A stretch of DNA of 46,541 nucleotides from Pseudocitrobacter vendiensis. GTDB taxonomy: Bacteria > Pseudomonadota > Gammaproteobacteria > Enterobacterales > Enterobacteriaceae. The translations under genes were made by a program, and so were the position numbers. How positions within the stretch are numbered: position 1 is the first letter of the stretch; each line of letters begins with the position of its first letter. Below the pieces are notes generated by a model. That model made no database searches. It saw only the letters and a list, made by a program, of their open reading frames with translations, and was not told the origin of the DNA. Below are positions 32,344 to 41,851 of the stretch, piece by piece. The DNA is taken from NCBI RefSeq assembly GCF_943590815.1, contig NZ_CALSBS010000032.1, forward strand, positions 1-46,541, in the 5' to 3' direction.

Positions 32344-33234
32344 TCACGACACCGGCACTTTCCTTGCCCGGTAAACGCTCGGCGAGCACCCCACCAACCG
32401 ATTGAAAAAACGGGCGAAGTAGGCCGGATCTTTAAACCCCAGTTGCCAGGCGATGTTATTCACTGCACTGTCGGAGAAAAGCAGTAATCGTTTGGCCTCG
32501 CGCAGTTGCCTGTCGAAAATCAGCCGCTTCGGCGGGCGGTTGGCGAAGCGGCGGCAGATGTCGGTGAGCCTGGATTCGGTAATATGCAGCTCGCTGGCGT
32601 AATCTGGCACCGTCCAGTGCTGGTGGAAGTGGCTGTCAATCATCAGGTTGAAGCGCTGGAACAGTTTTAGCTCGCCACGCATGCCGCTGGCGGCATGATC
32701 GTCGAGCCGGGCATTACGCAGCAGCAGAGTAAACGCCGCCTGCGCCAGCAGCGTGAGCGTATGTTCGCGCCCCGGCAGTTGCTCAAGCGACTCCCGTTCG
32801 ATCAGTCGCCAGTAATGTTCCAGCGCCGCCAGTTCATCGGGTTTATCCGCCAGCGACAGGCAGATCCCCGGCAGGCCGAAGGTTTCCCGCGTGCCGGGAT
32901 AAAGCACCTCCAGCAGCGGCCAGATCAAATCCTCATGCACCGTCAGCACATGCCCGTCAGCGTCTGATTCGGTGATAAACGCGTGTGGCACCGACGGTGG
33001 CGTCAGCACAAACAGCGGCGCTTCCACCGAGTAGCGATGATCGTCAAGCTGCAGCTCGATCTGCCCGGTCAGCAGGAAATGCATCTGGAAATAGTGCTCG
33101 TGGCGATGAGCCTGCATATCGCGGCCAAAAAAAGCCGCCATCCGCGCAAACGACTGATAATGCACATCATCCGTACCCAGGCTTTCATCGTATTCGGTGC
33201 TGATATCGATGTTGTAGATAGGGTTCTCGCACAT
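32344..33234 (-). CDS. hpaA: HpaA, AraC-type activator of hpaBC
   Basis: A 296-residue AraC/XylS regulator, the same length as E. coli HpaA. N-terminal cupin sensor ('HYFQMHFLLTGQIELQLDDH', 'FVLTPPSVPHAFITES') and C-terminal double helix-turn-helix ('HITESRLTDICRRFANRPPK', 'INNIAWQLGFKDPAYFARFF'-like). In E. coli it activates hpaBC in response to 4-HPA. It follows hpaX by 9 bases. Confidence 0.95.
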   Translation of the reverse strand: MCENPIYNIDISTEYDESLGTDDVHYQSFARMAAFFGRDMQAHRHEHYFQMHFLLTGQIELQLDDHRYSVEAPLFVLTPPSVPHAFITESDADGHVLTVHEDLIWPLLEVLYPGTRETFGLPGICLSLADKPDELAALEHYWRLIERESLEQLPGREHTLTLLAQAAFTLLLRNARLDDHAASGMRGELKLFQRFNLMIDSHFHQHWTVPDYASELHITESRLTDICRRFANRPPKRLIFDRQLREAKRLLLFSDSAVNNIAWQLGFKDPAYFARFFNRLVGCSPSVYRARKVPVS

Positions 33235-33243
33235 GCCTGCTCC

Positions 33244-34611
33244 TTACGGTGTCGCGCGCGGGCGTGACGATTTCATTGGGATTGCCCAGATGATGGCAGC
33301 TCCAATAACCAGCAACGCTGCCACAAACCACAGGCCGCTGTTGAAGCTGCCGGTCACATCTTTCAGCCAGCCGATCATAAACGGACTCAGCGCCGATCCA
33401 ATATTGCCGGTGGCGTTGATCACCGCGATACCGATAGCCCTGGCGCGCAGGCTGATCGACTGATCCGGCGTGGTCCAGAAAATGGCCATCGCGCTAAACG
33501 AGCCGGTAGAAGCCATCACGATCCCTAAAAGCTGGATCAGGTTATGATCGGTGGCGGATGCCAGCAGCCAGCCCACGGCGGCAAACAGGAATGGCAGGGC
33601 GGTGTGGTGTTTACGCTCCTGATGTTTATCGGAATGACGGCTCCAGTAGATCATACCCAGAATGGTGCAAATCTGCGGTACGGCGGCGAGCAGCCCGATG
33701 GTGATGTTGCTGCTGGCCTGATTGAAGCTTTGCAGGATCTGCGGTGTCCAGATGCTGATGGCGCTTAAGGTGTTGGTCAGGCAGAAGTAGGCGAGGGTGT
33801 ACATCAGCACGATCGGCGTGAAGATCTCGCGCCACAGGTTACGCTGCTGTGCTGCATAGTGGCTGATTGCGCCTTCCGGCTGAACCAGCGTCAAGCGATC
33901 GTTATCCATCATCTGCTGAAGATTTTTTTTATCCTCAGCGGTCAGCCATTTGGCTTTGTCCGGGGAATCATCAAGATAGAACCACACCATGATTCCCAAC
34001 AGCAGCGACGGGAAGCCCTCCAGCAAAAACAACCACTGCCAGCCCTTTAGCGACATCACACCGTCCAGGGCGAGGATATAACCGGAGACGATGGAACCGA
34101 GCGCGGTTGTCACCGGCATTGCCACCATAAACAACGCGTTAGCGCGGGCGCGGAAATAGGCCGGGAACCAGTAGGTGAGATAAAGCAGAATGCCCGGCAG
34201 AAAGCCGGCTTCGGTGATGCCGACCAGAATACGCAACACATACAGGCTGGTGGGGCCGGTGGCGAACATCGTCGCGGTGGAGGCAATACCCCACAGCACC
34301 ATGATAGTGGCGATCCAACGTCGCGCGCCGACAATCCCCAACATGATGTTGCTCGGAATGCCGAAAATCACGTAGGCGGCGTAAAAGAGCGTCGTCGCGA
34401 GACCGAACATGGTGGCACTCAGGCCGAGATCGCGCCCCATCGTTAGCCCGGCAAAACCAATATTGATGCGGTCGAGAAACGAAAAGATAAACAGCACGAA
34501 CAGAAAAACGATCAGGCGACGGAAGAGTTTATTGATGACCGCCTGCTGGCCTGCCGTCAGCGATTTATGTGCGTCCGCAGGGGTTGGCAGTGCAGATGAT
34601 GTGTCGCTCAT
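33244..34611 (-). CDS. hpaX: HpaX, 4-hydroxyphenylacetate MFS transporter
   Basis: A 455-residue major facilitator protein of the anion:cation symporter group with 12 hydrophobic segments. 'LFIFSFLDRINIGFAGLTMG' near the N terminus contains the family DRxNIG motif; 'DSPDKAKWLTAEDK' lies in the central loop. It imports 4-HPA. Codirectional with hpaA, 9 bases apart, and separated from hpaI by REP elements. Confidence 0.95.
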   Translation of the reverse strand: MSDTSSALPTPADAHKSLTAGQQAVINKLFRRLIVFLFVLFIFSFLDRINIGFAGLTMGRDLGLSATMFGLATTLFYAAYVIFGIPSNIMLGIVGARRWIATIMVLWGIASTATMFATGPTSLYVLRILVGITEAGFLPGILLYLTYWFPAYFRARANALFMVAMPVTTALGSIVSGYILALDGVMSLKGWQWLFLLEGFPSLLLGIMVWFYLDDSPDKAKWLTAEDKKNLQQMMDNDRLTLVQPEGAISHYAAQQRNLWREIFTPIVLMYTLAYFCLTNTLSAISIWTPQILQSFNQASSNITIGLLAAVPQICTILGMIYWSRHSDKHQERKHHTALPFLFAAVGWLLASATDHNLIQLLGIVMASTGSFSAMAIFWTTPDQSISLRARAIGIAVINATGNIGSALSPFMIGWLKDVTGSFNSGLWFVAALLVIGAAIIWAIPMKSSRPRATP

Positions 34612-34654
34612 GGCTATTCCTCTAAGGGGATTTTTGTAGGGTACGACAACAGTT

Positions 34655-34836
34655 TTTTGCCGGATGCGGCGTTGCCTTATCCGGCCTACGGTTTGGTGCT
34701 GCTGTTTGCCGGATGGCGGCGTTGCCTTATCCGGCCTACGGTTTAATGCTGCTGTTTGCCGGATGGCGGCGTAAACGCCTTATCCGGCCTACGGTTTGGT
34801 GCGCGTGTAGGCCGAATAAGCGCAGCGCATCCGGCA
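34655..34836. repeat. REP array between hpaI and hpaX
   Basis: Three near-identical units of GCCGGATG(G)CGGCG ... CTTATCCGGCCTACGG in tandem and one inverted unit (GTAGGCCGAATAAGCGCAGC). Such arrays protect upstream mRNA and can bind gyrase or IHF. Here they split the meta-cleavage genes from hpaXA. Confidence 0.85.
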
Positions 34837-35625
34837 TTAATACACGCCGGGCTTCACGGTCGTGGACTGCGCGCCAAAACGGGCGGCCAGTGCTTCGGCG
34901 GCGCGGGCGAGCAGGGTGGTGTCGACGCCGACGGCGACAAACAGCGCGCCTAATTCCAGATAGCGTTTCGCCAGCGGCTCATTGGCTGTCAAGATCCCCG
35001 GCGCCTTGCCCGCTTCACGGATCTGCACAATTGCCTGTTCAATCGCGGCCTGCACTTCCGGGTGCTGCGGATTACCGGCATAACCCATATCGGCGCTCAG
35101 ATCCGCCGGGCCGATAAACACGCCATCCACCCCTTCCACATCCAGGATCTGCTGCAGTTTTTTCATTGCTTCACGGGTTTCGATCTGCACCAGCACGCAC
35201 ATTTGGTCGTTGGCTTTTTGCAGGTAATCAGGAATACGATTCCAGCGTGAGGCGCGTGCCAGCGCACTGCCCACGCCACGAATACCGGCGGGGGGATAAC
35301 GGGTGGCGCGTACCGCTTCACGGGCTTCGTCGGCGTTTTGTACCATCGGTACCAGCAAGGTTTGTGTGCCGACGTCCAGCAGTTGTTTGATTTGCACCGG
35401 ATCGTTCCACGACGGGCGCACTACCGGTTGACTGTGATAGGGCGCGATCGCCTGCAGCTGGGTGAGCACTGTTTGCACGTTGTTCGGCGCGTGTTCACCG
35501 TCGATCAACAACCAGTCGAACCCCGCGCCGGCCAGTAACTCCGCGCTGTAGCTGCTGCTCAGCCCCAGCCATAAACCGATTTGTGGGCGACCTGCTTTCA
35601 GCGCCGCTTTAAAGGTGTTTTCCAT
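34837..35625 (-). CDS. hpaI: HpaI, 4-hydroxy-2-oxo-heptane-1,7-dioate aldolase
   Basis: A 262-residue class II pyruvate aldolase. '[20 protein letters not shown]', '[10 protein letters not shown]' with the base His, '[20 protein letters not shown]', and metal-site 'VQIETREA' (Glu) and '[10 protein letters not shown]' (Asp) are present. It splits the substrate into pyruvate and succinic semialdehyde. Start at 35625 gives the E. coli length; longer open frame upstream runs into hpaH. It follows hpaH by 10 bases. Confidence 0.95.
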   Translation of the reverse strand: MENTFKAALKAGRPQIGLWLGLSSSYSAELLAGAGFDWLLIDGEHAPNNVQTVLTQLQAIAPYHSQPVVRPSWNDPVQIKQLLDVGTQTLLVPMVQNADEAREAVRATRYPPAGIRGVGSALARASRWNRIPDYLQKANDQMCVLVQIETREAMKKLQQILDVEGVDGVFIGPADLSADMGYAGNPQHPEVQAAIEQAIVQIREAGKAPGILTANEPLAKRYLELGALFVAVGVDTTLLARAAEALAARFGAQSTTVKPGVY

Positions 35626-35635
35626 GATTCTCTCC

Positions 35636-36439
35636 TTAAACAAAGCGGCAGCTAATGGAGCCCATGTTGCCGTAATCGACGTGGAAGGTGTCGCCTTTAC
35701 GCGCCGGAACCGGGCGGGTGAACGATCCGCCGAGAATGATTTGTCCGGCTTCCAGTTGTACGTCATACGGTGCGAGTTTGTTCGCCAGCCATGCCACGCC
35801 GTTGGCCGGATGATTCAGTACACCCGCGGCGACGCCGGTTTCTTCAATCACGCCATTGCGGTAAAGCAGCGCGGAGATCCAACGCAAATCAAGTTCGTCA
35901 GGCTTGATCGGGCGACCGCCGAGGATCACCCCGGCGTTGGCGGCGTTATCGGAAATGGTATCGAACACTTTACGCGGGCGCTGGGTTTCTGGATCGATGT
36001 TGTGGCAGCGAGCGTCGATCAACTCCAGCGCCGGAATCACGTAGTCCGTGGCGTTGTAAACGTCGAACAGCGTGCAGTTTGGTCCACGCAACGGTTTTGC
36101 CAGCACGAAAGCCAGCTCCACTTCGATGCGCGGCACGATAAAGCGATCGGTCGGGATATCGCTGCCATCGTGGAAGAACATGTCGTCCAGCAGTGCGCCG
36201 TAATCTGGTTCGCTGATTTGTGAGCTGGCCTGCATGGCTTTCGAGGTCAGGCCGATTTTGTGACCTTTCAGCGTGCGGCCTTCGGCAATTTTCAGGCGGA
36301 CCCATTCGCGCTGTACGGCGTAGGCGTCTTCAATGGTGATCTCCGGGTAATCCAGGGAGATCGCGCGGATCTGTTCGCGCTGTTTTTCTGCCTGATCCAG
36401 ACGCTGGGCGATCAGGGTGTGGGTGTGTTTATCGAACAT
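35636..36439 (-). CDS. hpaH: HpaH, 2-oxo-hept-4-ene-1,7-dioate hydratase
   Basis: A 267-residue metal-dependent hydratase of the FAH/MhpD superfamily. '[20 protein letters not shown]', '[15 protein letters not shown]' with the metal-binding Glu pair, and '[15 protein letters not shown]' are diagnostic. It adds water before the HpaI aldol cleavage. Start at 36439 (MFDKHTHTL) fits the family; upstream lies a REP array. Confidence 0.95.
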   Translation of the reverse strand: MFDKHTHTLIAQRLDQAEKQREQIRAISLDYPEITIEDAYAVQREWVRLKIAEGRTLKGHKIGLTSKAMQASSQISEPDYGALLDDMFFHDGSDIPTDRFIVPRIEVELAFVLAKPLRGPNCTLFDVYNATDYVIPALELIDARCHNIDPETQRPRKVFDTISDNAANAGVILGGRPIKPDELDLRWISALLYRNGVIEETGVAAGVLNHPANGVAWLANKLAPYDVQLEAGQIILGGSFTRPVPARKGDTFHVDYGNMGSISCRFV

Positions 36440-36456
36440 GGCGATATCCTGTGGCA

Positions 36457-36645
36457 TTGCCGGATGGCGGCTGCGCCTTATCCGGCCTACGGGTCGGTGC
36501 TATCTTTTGCCGGATGCGGCTGCGCCTTATCCGGCCTGGGGTTCGGTGCTGTCTTTTGCCGGATGCGGCTGCGCCTTATCCGGCCTACGGTGTACGGTTT
36601 AGGGTTTTGTAGGCCCGGTAAGCGCAGCGCCACCGGGCAACCTGC
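36457..36645. repeat. REP array between hpaF and hpaH
   Basis: Three tandem units GCCGGATGCGGCTGCGCC ... TTATCCGGCC and one inverted unit (GTAGGCCCGGTAAGCGCAGC ... ACCGGGC) in a 209-base gap inside the meta-cleavage operon. No coding sequence. Confidence 0.85.
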
Positions 36646-36648
36646 ACC

Positions 36649-37029
36649 TTACTTAAACAACGCGTGCACGTTGTTTTGTTTAAAATTCAGCGTCGGGTGT
36701 AACTCTTCAATCTCAAACGACAACGCCAGCAGGCGGCTCTCCATCAGGGTGGCGAAATGCGTTTTAATCAATGCAAACAGCATTTCACCCGCCTGCTGAC
36801 GGCTTTCCAGACTGCGTCCCGCACCGATTTTCAGCGTCATATGTACGAAGGCGTAATCGTGTTGCCCGTCGGCCATCTGCCAGGTATCGACCCAGTGCAC
36901 GCGGCTGCGAATACCTGCCAGCGGAAAAATACCCGTGGCCGCCAGCGCCGGGTTCACTTTGGCAAACAATCCCGGCAGGTCGGCTTCTTCGCGGATGTTG
37001 TCACTGCATTCAACGATAAAGTGCGGCAT
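36649..37029 (-). CDS. hpaF: HpaF, 5-carboxymethyl-2-hydroxymuconate isomerase
   Basis: A 126-residue CHMI-type tautomerase with the N-terminal Pro2 nucleophile (MPHFIVECSDN) and the characteristic 'IRSRVHWVDTWQMADG'. It isomerises the product of HpaE. Starts 9 bases after hpaD. Length equals E. coli HpaF. Confidence 0.95.
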   Translation of the reverse strand: MPHFIVECSDNIREEADLPGLFAKVNPALAATGIFPLAGIRSRVHWVDTWQMADGQHDYAFVHMTLKIGAGRSLESRQQAGEMLFALIKTHFATLMESRLLALSFEIEELHPTLNFKQNNVHALFK

Positions 37030-37038
37030 AGCAATTCC

Positions 37039-37890
37039 TTACGCGGGGAGCGGGAAAACAGCGTTAACCTGACCGGTGCCAGAGCTTGGGAACAGCTCGG
37101 TGATGAATTCGACTTTGCCGTCGTATTTATCCCAGCCAAGCATCCCCAGCAGCATCACCGTGTCGTGCATATTGCCTTCGCCGTAGCAGTAGTTGGCATA
37201 CTCCGGCAGCATATTGCAGAACTCTTTGAACTGGCCTTCTCGCCACAGCTTCACCACGCGCTCGTCCATCTGGCGGTCGAACTCGCGGGTGTAGCTGTTC
37301 ATCCCTTCTTCGGCCCGTTGGTCGTCAATAAAGCGGTGCGATAACGAACCGCTGGCCAGGACCGCCACGGTGCCGTCGTACTGTTCGATCGCTTTCAGAA
37401 TTGCTTCGCCCAGCTTGCGGCTGTCGGCAAAATCGTGAACCGTGCAGAACGCCGAAATGGAGACCACTTTGAAGTGCTTGTCTTCATTCATGTAGCGCAT
37501 CGGTACCAGCGTGCCGTACTCCAGTTTCAGGCTGGGAATGTTGTGCGCTTTTGCGCGCACGCCGAGTTTTATCGCTTCATCGGTAATAAGCTGCCCCAAC
37601 TCCGGGTTGCCCTCGTAGTTGTAGGTCATATCGCGGATAAAATGCGGCAGCTCGTTACTGGTGTAGACGCCTTCAAAATGGTCTGCACAGTTGATGTGAT
37701 AAGCACTGTTCACCAGCCAGTGGGTATCGAAAACGATAATGGTATCGACGCCCATTTCCCGGCAACGCTTGCTGATCTCTTTATGCCCGTCGATCGCGCC
37801 CTGGCGACAGCCGTGGTTTTTCCCTGGCAGTTCAGAGAGATACATCGACGGTACGTGCGTGATCTTGGCGGCTAACGCTAACTTACCCAT
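37039..37890 (-). CDS. hpaD: HpaD, homoprotocatechuate 2,3-dioxygenase
   Basis: A 283-residue class III (LigB-type) extradiol dioxygenase. 'AAKITHVPSMYLSELPGKNH' and 'IIVFDTHWLVNSAYHINC' carry metal-site histidines, 'ASGSLSHRFIDD' is the second-sphere segment. It opens the ring of 3,4-dihydroxyphenylacetate. One base separates it from hpaE. Confidence 0.95.
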   Translation of the reverse strand: MGKLALAAKITHVPSMYLSELPGKNHGCRQGAIDGHKEISKRCREMGVDTIIVFDTHWLVNSAYHINCADHFEGVYTSNELPHFIRDMTYNYEGNPELGQLITDEAIKLGVRAKAHNIPSLKLEYGTLVPMRYMNEDKHFKVVSISAFCTVHDFADSRKLGEAILKAIEQYDGTVAVLASGSLSHRFIDDQRAEEGMNSYTREFDRQMDERVVKLWREGQFKEFCNMLPEYANYCYGEGNMHDTVMLLGMLGWDKYDGKVEFITELFPSSGTGQVNAVFPLPA

Positions 37891-37891
37891 A

Positions 37892-39358
37892 TCAGACTCC
37901 CCATTTCGGAATGGGATGGTCGCCCATGGAAATGCAGACGTTCTTCATTTCCGCGAACACTTCGAAGCTGTACTCACCGCCTTCACGCCCTGTGCCGGAG
38001 GCTTTTACGCCGCCAAACGGCTGGCGCAGGTCGCGCACGTTCTGGGTGTTGACGAACACCATACCCGCTTCGATGCCACGCGCCAGGCGTAACACTTTGC
38101 TGACATCCTGTGTCCAGATGTACGACGCGAGGCCGTACTCCACGTCGTTTGCCAGGCGAAGACCTTCGGCTTCGTCTTTAAACGGCAGCAGGCAGGCGAC
38201 CGGCCCGAAAATTTCTTCCTGGGCGACGCGCATACGGTTATCAACGTCTGCCAGCACCGTTGGGCGCAGGAAGTTTCCGCCTTTCAGGTGTGCAGGCAGG
38301 TCAGACGGTTTATCCGGGCCGCCCGCCAGCAGGGTTGCGCCTTCTTCAATGCCGAGACGGATATAGCCGGAGACTTTTTCCCAGTGCTGTTGGCTGATAA
38401 GCGCCCCAACCTGGGTGTTTGGATCGTTTGGATCGCCCACGCGCAGACGGTTGGCGCGTTCGGCAAAGCGTTTAACAAATTCCGGGTAGATGCTTTGCTG
38501 AATAAAGATGCGCGAACCGGCGGTGCAGCGTTCGCCGTTGATCGAGAAGATGGTGAACAGGGCGGCGTCCAGCGCGCGCTCAATATCGGCATCTTCAAAA
38601 ATCAGCACCGGCGATTTACCGCCCAGTTCCATGGAGTATTTTTTCAGCCCGGCGTTTTTCATGATGTTGCGCCCGGTGGCCGTACCGCCGGTGAACGACA
38701 CGGCACGTACGTCATGATGACGGACCAGTGCATCGCCTGCGGTTGCTCCGTAGCCCTGTACCACGTTCAGCACGCCCGCCGGAATACCGGCTTCCAGCGC
38801 CAGCTCACCCAGGCGGTCAGCGGTCAGCGGGGAGAGTTCCGACATTTTCAGCACTGCGGTATTGCCCAGCGCCAGACACGGCGCGACCTTCCAGGTGGCG
38901 GTCATAAATGGCACGTTCCACGGTGACACCAGCGCACAAACGCCCACCGGCTGCACCAGTGTGTAGTTGAGCATCTTGTCATCAACCGGATAGGTTTTGC
39001 CGTTCATCTGCTGGCAGACTTCCGCGAAAAATTCAAAGTTGTGAGAAGCGCGTGGGATCAACACATTTTTGGTCTGATGGATCGGCAGGCCCGTGTCAGC
39101 GGTTTCCATCGCGGCGATCTCTGGCACGTTCTGGTCGATCAGTGAGCCCAGACGGCGCATCAGTCGCGCACGCTCTTTCATCGGCAGATTGGCCCATTTT
39201 GGGAACGCCTCTTTCGCTGCCGCTACCGCCTGATTGATCTCCGCTTCTCCGCCGGAGGCCACATCCGCCAGCACTTCACCCGTTGCTGGATTAGTGGTCT
39301 GGAAGTAGTCGTTACCTGCAACATTTTTGCCGTTGATCCAATGATTTACTTTTTTCAT
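37892..39358 (-). CDS. hpaE: HpaE, 5-carboxymethyl-2-hydroxymuconate semialdehyde dehydrogenase
   Basis: A 488-residue NAD-dependent aldehyde dehydrogenase with 'SPWNVPFMTATWKVAPCLAL', base Glu244 in 'ELGGKSP' and nucleophile Cys278 in 'GERCTAGSR'. It oxidises the semialdehyde from HpaD. Its ATG overlaps the hpaG stop by four bases (39355-39358). Confidence 0.96.
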   Translation of the reverse strand: MKKVNHWINGKNVAGNDYFQTTNPATGEVLADVASGGEAEINQAVAAAKEAFPKWANLPMKERARLMRRLGSLIDQNVPEIAAMETADTGLPIHQTKNVLIPRASHNFEFFAEVCQQMNGKTYPVDDKMLNYTLVQPVGVCALVSPWNVPFMTATWKVAPCLALGNTAVLKMSELSPLTADRLGELALEAGIPAGVLNVVQGYGATAGDALVRHHDVRAVSFTGGTATGRNIMKNAGLKKYSMELGGKSPVLIFEDADIERALDAALFTIFSINGERCTAGSRIFIQQSIYPEFVKRFAERANRLRVGDPNDPNTQVGALISQQHWEKVSGYIRLGIEEGATLLAGGPDKPSDLPAHLKGGNFLRPTVLADVDNRMRVAQEEIFGPVACLLPFKDEAEGLRLANDVEYGLASYIWTQDVSKVLRLARGIEAGMVFVNTQNVRDLRQPFGGVKASGTGREGGEYSFEVFAEMKNVCISMGDHPIPKWGV

Positions 39359-40644
39359 TTCGCTGTATCCTCACTCACAATTCGGTTCACCAGGCGGCCC
39401 ACGCCTTCTACTTCCACCACCACTTCATCGCCAGGCACCACGTCAGATAAGCCTTTTGGTGTGCCGGTGGCGATCATGTCGCCCGGATTCAGGGTCATAA
39501 ATTCGCTTAAATAGGCGATCAGGAAGGGCACGCTGAAGATCAGATCGGCGGTGGTGCCTTGCTGGCGTAACTCGCCGTTGACGAAGGTGCGAAGGGTCAG
39601 ATTATGCGGGTCCGGGATCGCCTCTTTCGGCACGATGGTTGAAAGCATCGGCGTCAGTCCGTCGCGGCTTTTTACCCGCAGGTTAGGGCGGTAGTAGTTT
39701 TCCAGATAGTCGCGAATGGCGTAGTCGTTACACACGGTGTAGCCCGCGACATAATCCATAGCATCGGCGTCGCTGACGTTACGCGCCTGCTTGCCAATCA
39801 CTACCACCAGCTCCGCTTCGTAGTGCATGTATTCAATATTGTTCGGGCGCACGGAGGTCTGGTTATCGCCCGTGAGAGTATTCGGCGCTTTCAGGAATAC
39901 CAGCGGCTCTTCCGGTGGCTTAAATTCCAGTTCGCTGGCGTGGTCAGCGTAGTTCAGGCCGAGGGCAAACAGTGTGCCGTGCGGGTGTGGCTGCGTTGGG
40001 AAGCTCTTTCGCGTGGTCACTTCACGTTCGTCCACTACCGGATTTTCCAGCGGCGGGAAACCTTCTGCGAGAACACGAACGCGATCGCCTGGCTGTATTT
40101 CCACGCGTGCCTGTGGCGTGCCGAGCAGAATGGCATCGCCTGGGTTCAGCGTGGCAAATTCGCTGAGGGCGCTCAGCAACTGTGCGGCGTTACGTTGTAA
40201 ATCGGCGGTGTTCCAGCTATCCGCTTCGCGACCGTTTATTTCGGTAATAATTGTCAGGTTATCGACATTTTTCAGCGCTACCGTTTCGCCTATCGGACAG
40301 AAGCCATCACGGCATTTCGCTTTGATCGCCGGACGGTAGAAGCTCTCTTCCGGCAGGCTGACCTCATTCGCCAGCGCGTATTCCGCGATGTACTCTGCGG
40401 CGTCCTCTTCGCGCACTTTGGTTGCTGTTTTGCCGACAATCAGCGCTACGGTTGCGCCGCTTTGTACCGTTTCGCCCTGTGGGAAAGGAATGGGCTCTCC
40501 CGCGCCAGTCACGGTGTTACGCGGTTTGATAAACCATACGGCGGTTTTCGGGGGAGTTTTATAGGGCGCTTGCTGGAACGCGTTGTGCCAGGCGTCAATC
40601 TGGCTGCGGTGGTTCAGGGCGACGGCGAAGACGGTGCCTTTCAT
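39355..40644 (-). CDS. hpaG: HpaG, bifunctional OPET decarboxylase/HHDD isomerase
   Basis: A 429-residue fusion of two FAH-fold domains, about 1-200 and 215-429. The second has 'ALGLNYADHASELEFKPPEE' and 'HYEAELVVVIGKQARNVSDA', with metal-site Glu residues. It decarboxylates and isomerises the HpaF product. It is the first gene of hpaGEDFHI and is divergent from hpaR across a 281-base control region. Confidence 0.96.
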   Translation of the reverse strand: MKGTVFAVALNHRSQIDAWHNAFQQAPYKTPPKTAVWFIKPRNTVTGAGEPIPFPQGETVQSGATVALIVGKTATKVREEDAAEYIAEYALANEVSLPEESFYRPAIKAKCRDGFCPIGETVALKNVDNLTIITEINGREADSWNTADLQRNAAQLLSALSEFATLNPGDAILLGTPQARVEIQPGDRVRVLAEGFPPLENPVVDEREVTTRKSFPTQPHPHGTLFALGLNYADHASELEFKPPEEPLVFLKAPNTLTGDNQTSVRPNNIEYMHYEAELVVVIGKQARNVSDADAMDYVAGYTVCNDYAIRDYLENYYRPNLRVKSRDGLTPMLSTIVPKEAIPDPHNLTLRTFVNGELRQQGTTADLIFSVPFLIAYLSEFMTLNPGDMIATGTPKGLSDVVPGDEVVVEVEGVGRLVNRIVSEDTAK

Positions 40645-40682
40645 TGACCTCTCCTCAGGACTAATCCGGTGAGTTTCAGTTT

Positions 40683-40763
40683 CATTAATATGTTAATGAT
40701 CTCTTTTATTCCTGATCGCGTCGTTTGGCAAAAATAAGTGAAATATTTGTGATGACATTAACA
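40683..40763. promoter_or_regulatory. hpaG control region: HpaR-like palindrome and CRP-like site
   Basis: CATTAATATGTTAATG (40683-40698) is a palindrome, and CATTAA and TTAATG half-sites recur at 40756 and 40893. TGTGATGACATTAACA (40748-40763) is close to TGTGA-N6-TCACA. In E. coli the hpaG promoter is repressed by HpaR and activated by CRP and IHF. Assigning these particular sites to HpaR is inference. Confidence 0.5.
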
Positions 40764-40925
40764 ATATATTTACAGTTATTTTTTATAAAATTAATAAAAT
40801 CAGTGTGTTATGTTGAGTCTTTCATTTTGTGTAGACGACAAAACAAAGAAACCGGTTGCCGAACAACGTCGTGTTTGCTAATTGTTTCGTTATTAATGAT
40901 TTTTTGAGTACTCTGGGGAAGCACG

Positions 40926-41372
40926 ATGCACGAATCTTTGACAATCGCGTTGTTGCAGGCGCGCGAAGCGGCGATGAGCTACTTTCGTCCCATCGTTAAA
41001 CAGCATAATTTGACCGAGCAGCAGTGGCGTATCGTGCGCATTCTGGCGGAGAACCCATCGATGGATTTTCACGATCTGGCGTTTCGCGCCAGCATTTTGC
41101 GCCCGAGCCTGACCGGTATTTTGACGCGAATGGAACGCGATGGTCTGGTGCTGCGCTTAAAGCCGGTTAACGACCAGCGCAAGCTGTTTGTGTCGCTGAC
41201 CAAAGAAGGACAGGCGCTATACGCGCGCGCGCAAACGCAGGTAGAAGAAGCCTATCGGCTGATTGAAAATGAGTTCACGCCGGAGAAAATGCAGCAGCTT
41301 ACCGCGCTGCTGGGCGAGTTTATCGCGCTGGGCAGTTTGCGCCAGAGCGACAATACGGACGACAAAAACTAG
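40926..41372 (+). CDS. hpaR: HpaR, MarR-type repressor of the hpa meta operon
   Basis: A 148-residue MarR protein nearly identical in layout to E. coli HpaR: 'LTEQQWRIVRILAENPSMDF', recognition helix 'SILRPSLTGILTRMERDGLV', wing 'VNDQRKLFVSLTKEG'. It represses hpaG and its own gene until 4-HPA or related phenylacetates bind. GGGGAA precedes the ATG. Its stop shares CTAG (41369-41372) with the convergent fidL-like gene. Confidence 0.95.
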   Translation: MHESLTIALLQAREAAMSYFRPIVKQHNLTEQQWRIVRILAENPSMDFHDLAFRASILRPSLTGILTRMERDGLVLRLKPVNDQRKLFVSLTKEGQALYARAQTQVEEAYRLIENEFTPEKMQQLTALLGEFIALGSLRQSDNTDDKN

Positions 41373-41848
41373 TTAGCACACAGCAAAAGCGGTGAGTAGA
41401 AATTGCCGATGATAGTGGCGTGTTCCGGCGTGCGCTGGATGCTGAGTAAGCGCTTCTGGCCCAGCAGAATACCGGCGGTGTAGGCTTCGAAAATTTTATC
41501 CGGTACGCGATCGTGGCTAAAACGTTCGATGTTCTGAATGTGAATTTCGTACAAACTGTCGTGCAGATTGCGCCAGCTGAAATTCTCCTGCCGCGAGACG
41601 GTATGCGTCTTCTCGTTCGCCATCAGGCTTCCGGTCATGATGAAATAGCCGCTGCCATCCGGATTAAAGTGCATCACAATCTGGCCATCAAAATTAAACG
41701 GGTTATTGTCGCGGCTTTCCTTGAAGTTGAGTTGCCCCTGACAGGTAAACGCCAGCGGTTCAGGCTTATTCAGCCACCATATTGTCGCGGCTATCAGTGC
41801 GATGTTCGTGAATAAAAAGGCAATGATTAGCAGAGTACGGGACTTCAT
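41369..41848 (-). CDS. FidL-like membrane protein
   Basis: A 159-residue protein with one N-terminal membrane segment ('TLLIIAFLFTNIALIAATIW') and a periplasmic domain with 'FTCQGQLNFKESRDNN', 'GYFIMTGSLM' and a final Cys. This is the FidL-like pattern; FidL lies beside the ToxR-like regulator MarT in Salmonella SPI-3. Here too the upstream gene, 3 bases away, is a ToxR-like regulator, so it may modulate that partner, as ToxS does ToxR. Confidence 0.75.
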   Translation of the reverse strand: MKSRTLLIIAFLFTNIALIAATIWWLNKPEPLAFTCQGQLNFKESRDNNPFNFDGQIVMHFNPDGSGYFIMTGSLMANEKTHTVSRQENFSWRNLHDSLYEIHIQNIERFSHDRVPDKIFEAYTAGILLGQKRLLSIQRTPEHATIIGNFYSPLLLCAN

Positions 41849-41851
41849 CTG

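Noticed and set aside
34655..34836. Regularly spaced repeats as a CRISPR array
   Set aside because: Repeats are REP palindromes with similar spacers and an inverted unit; no cas genes.
35615..36223. 202-codon plus-strand open frame over hpaH
   Set aside because: Shadow of hpaH/hpaI coding bias; no SD or homology.
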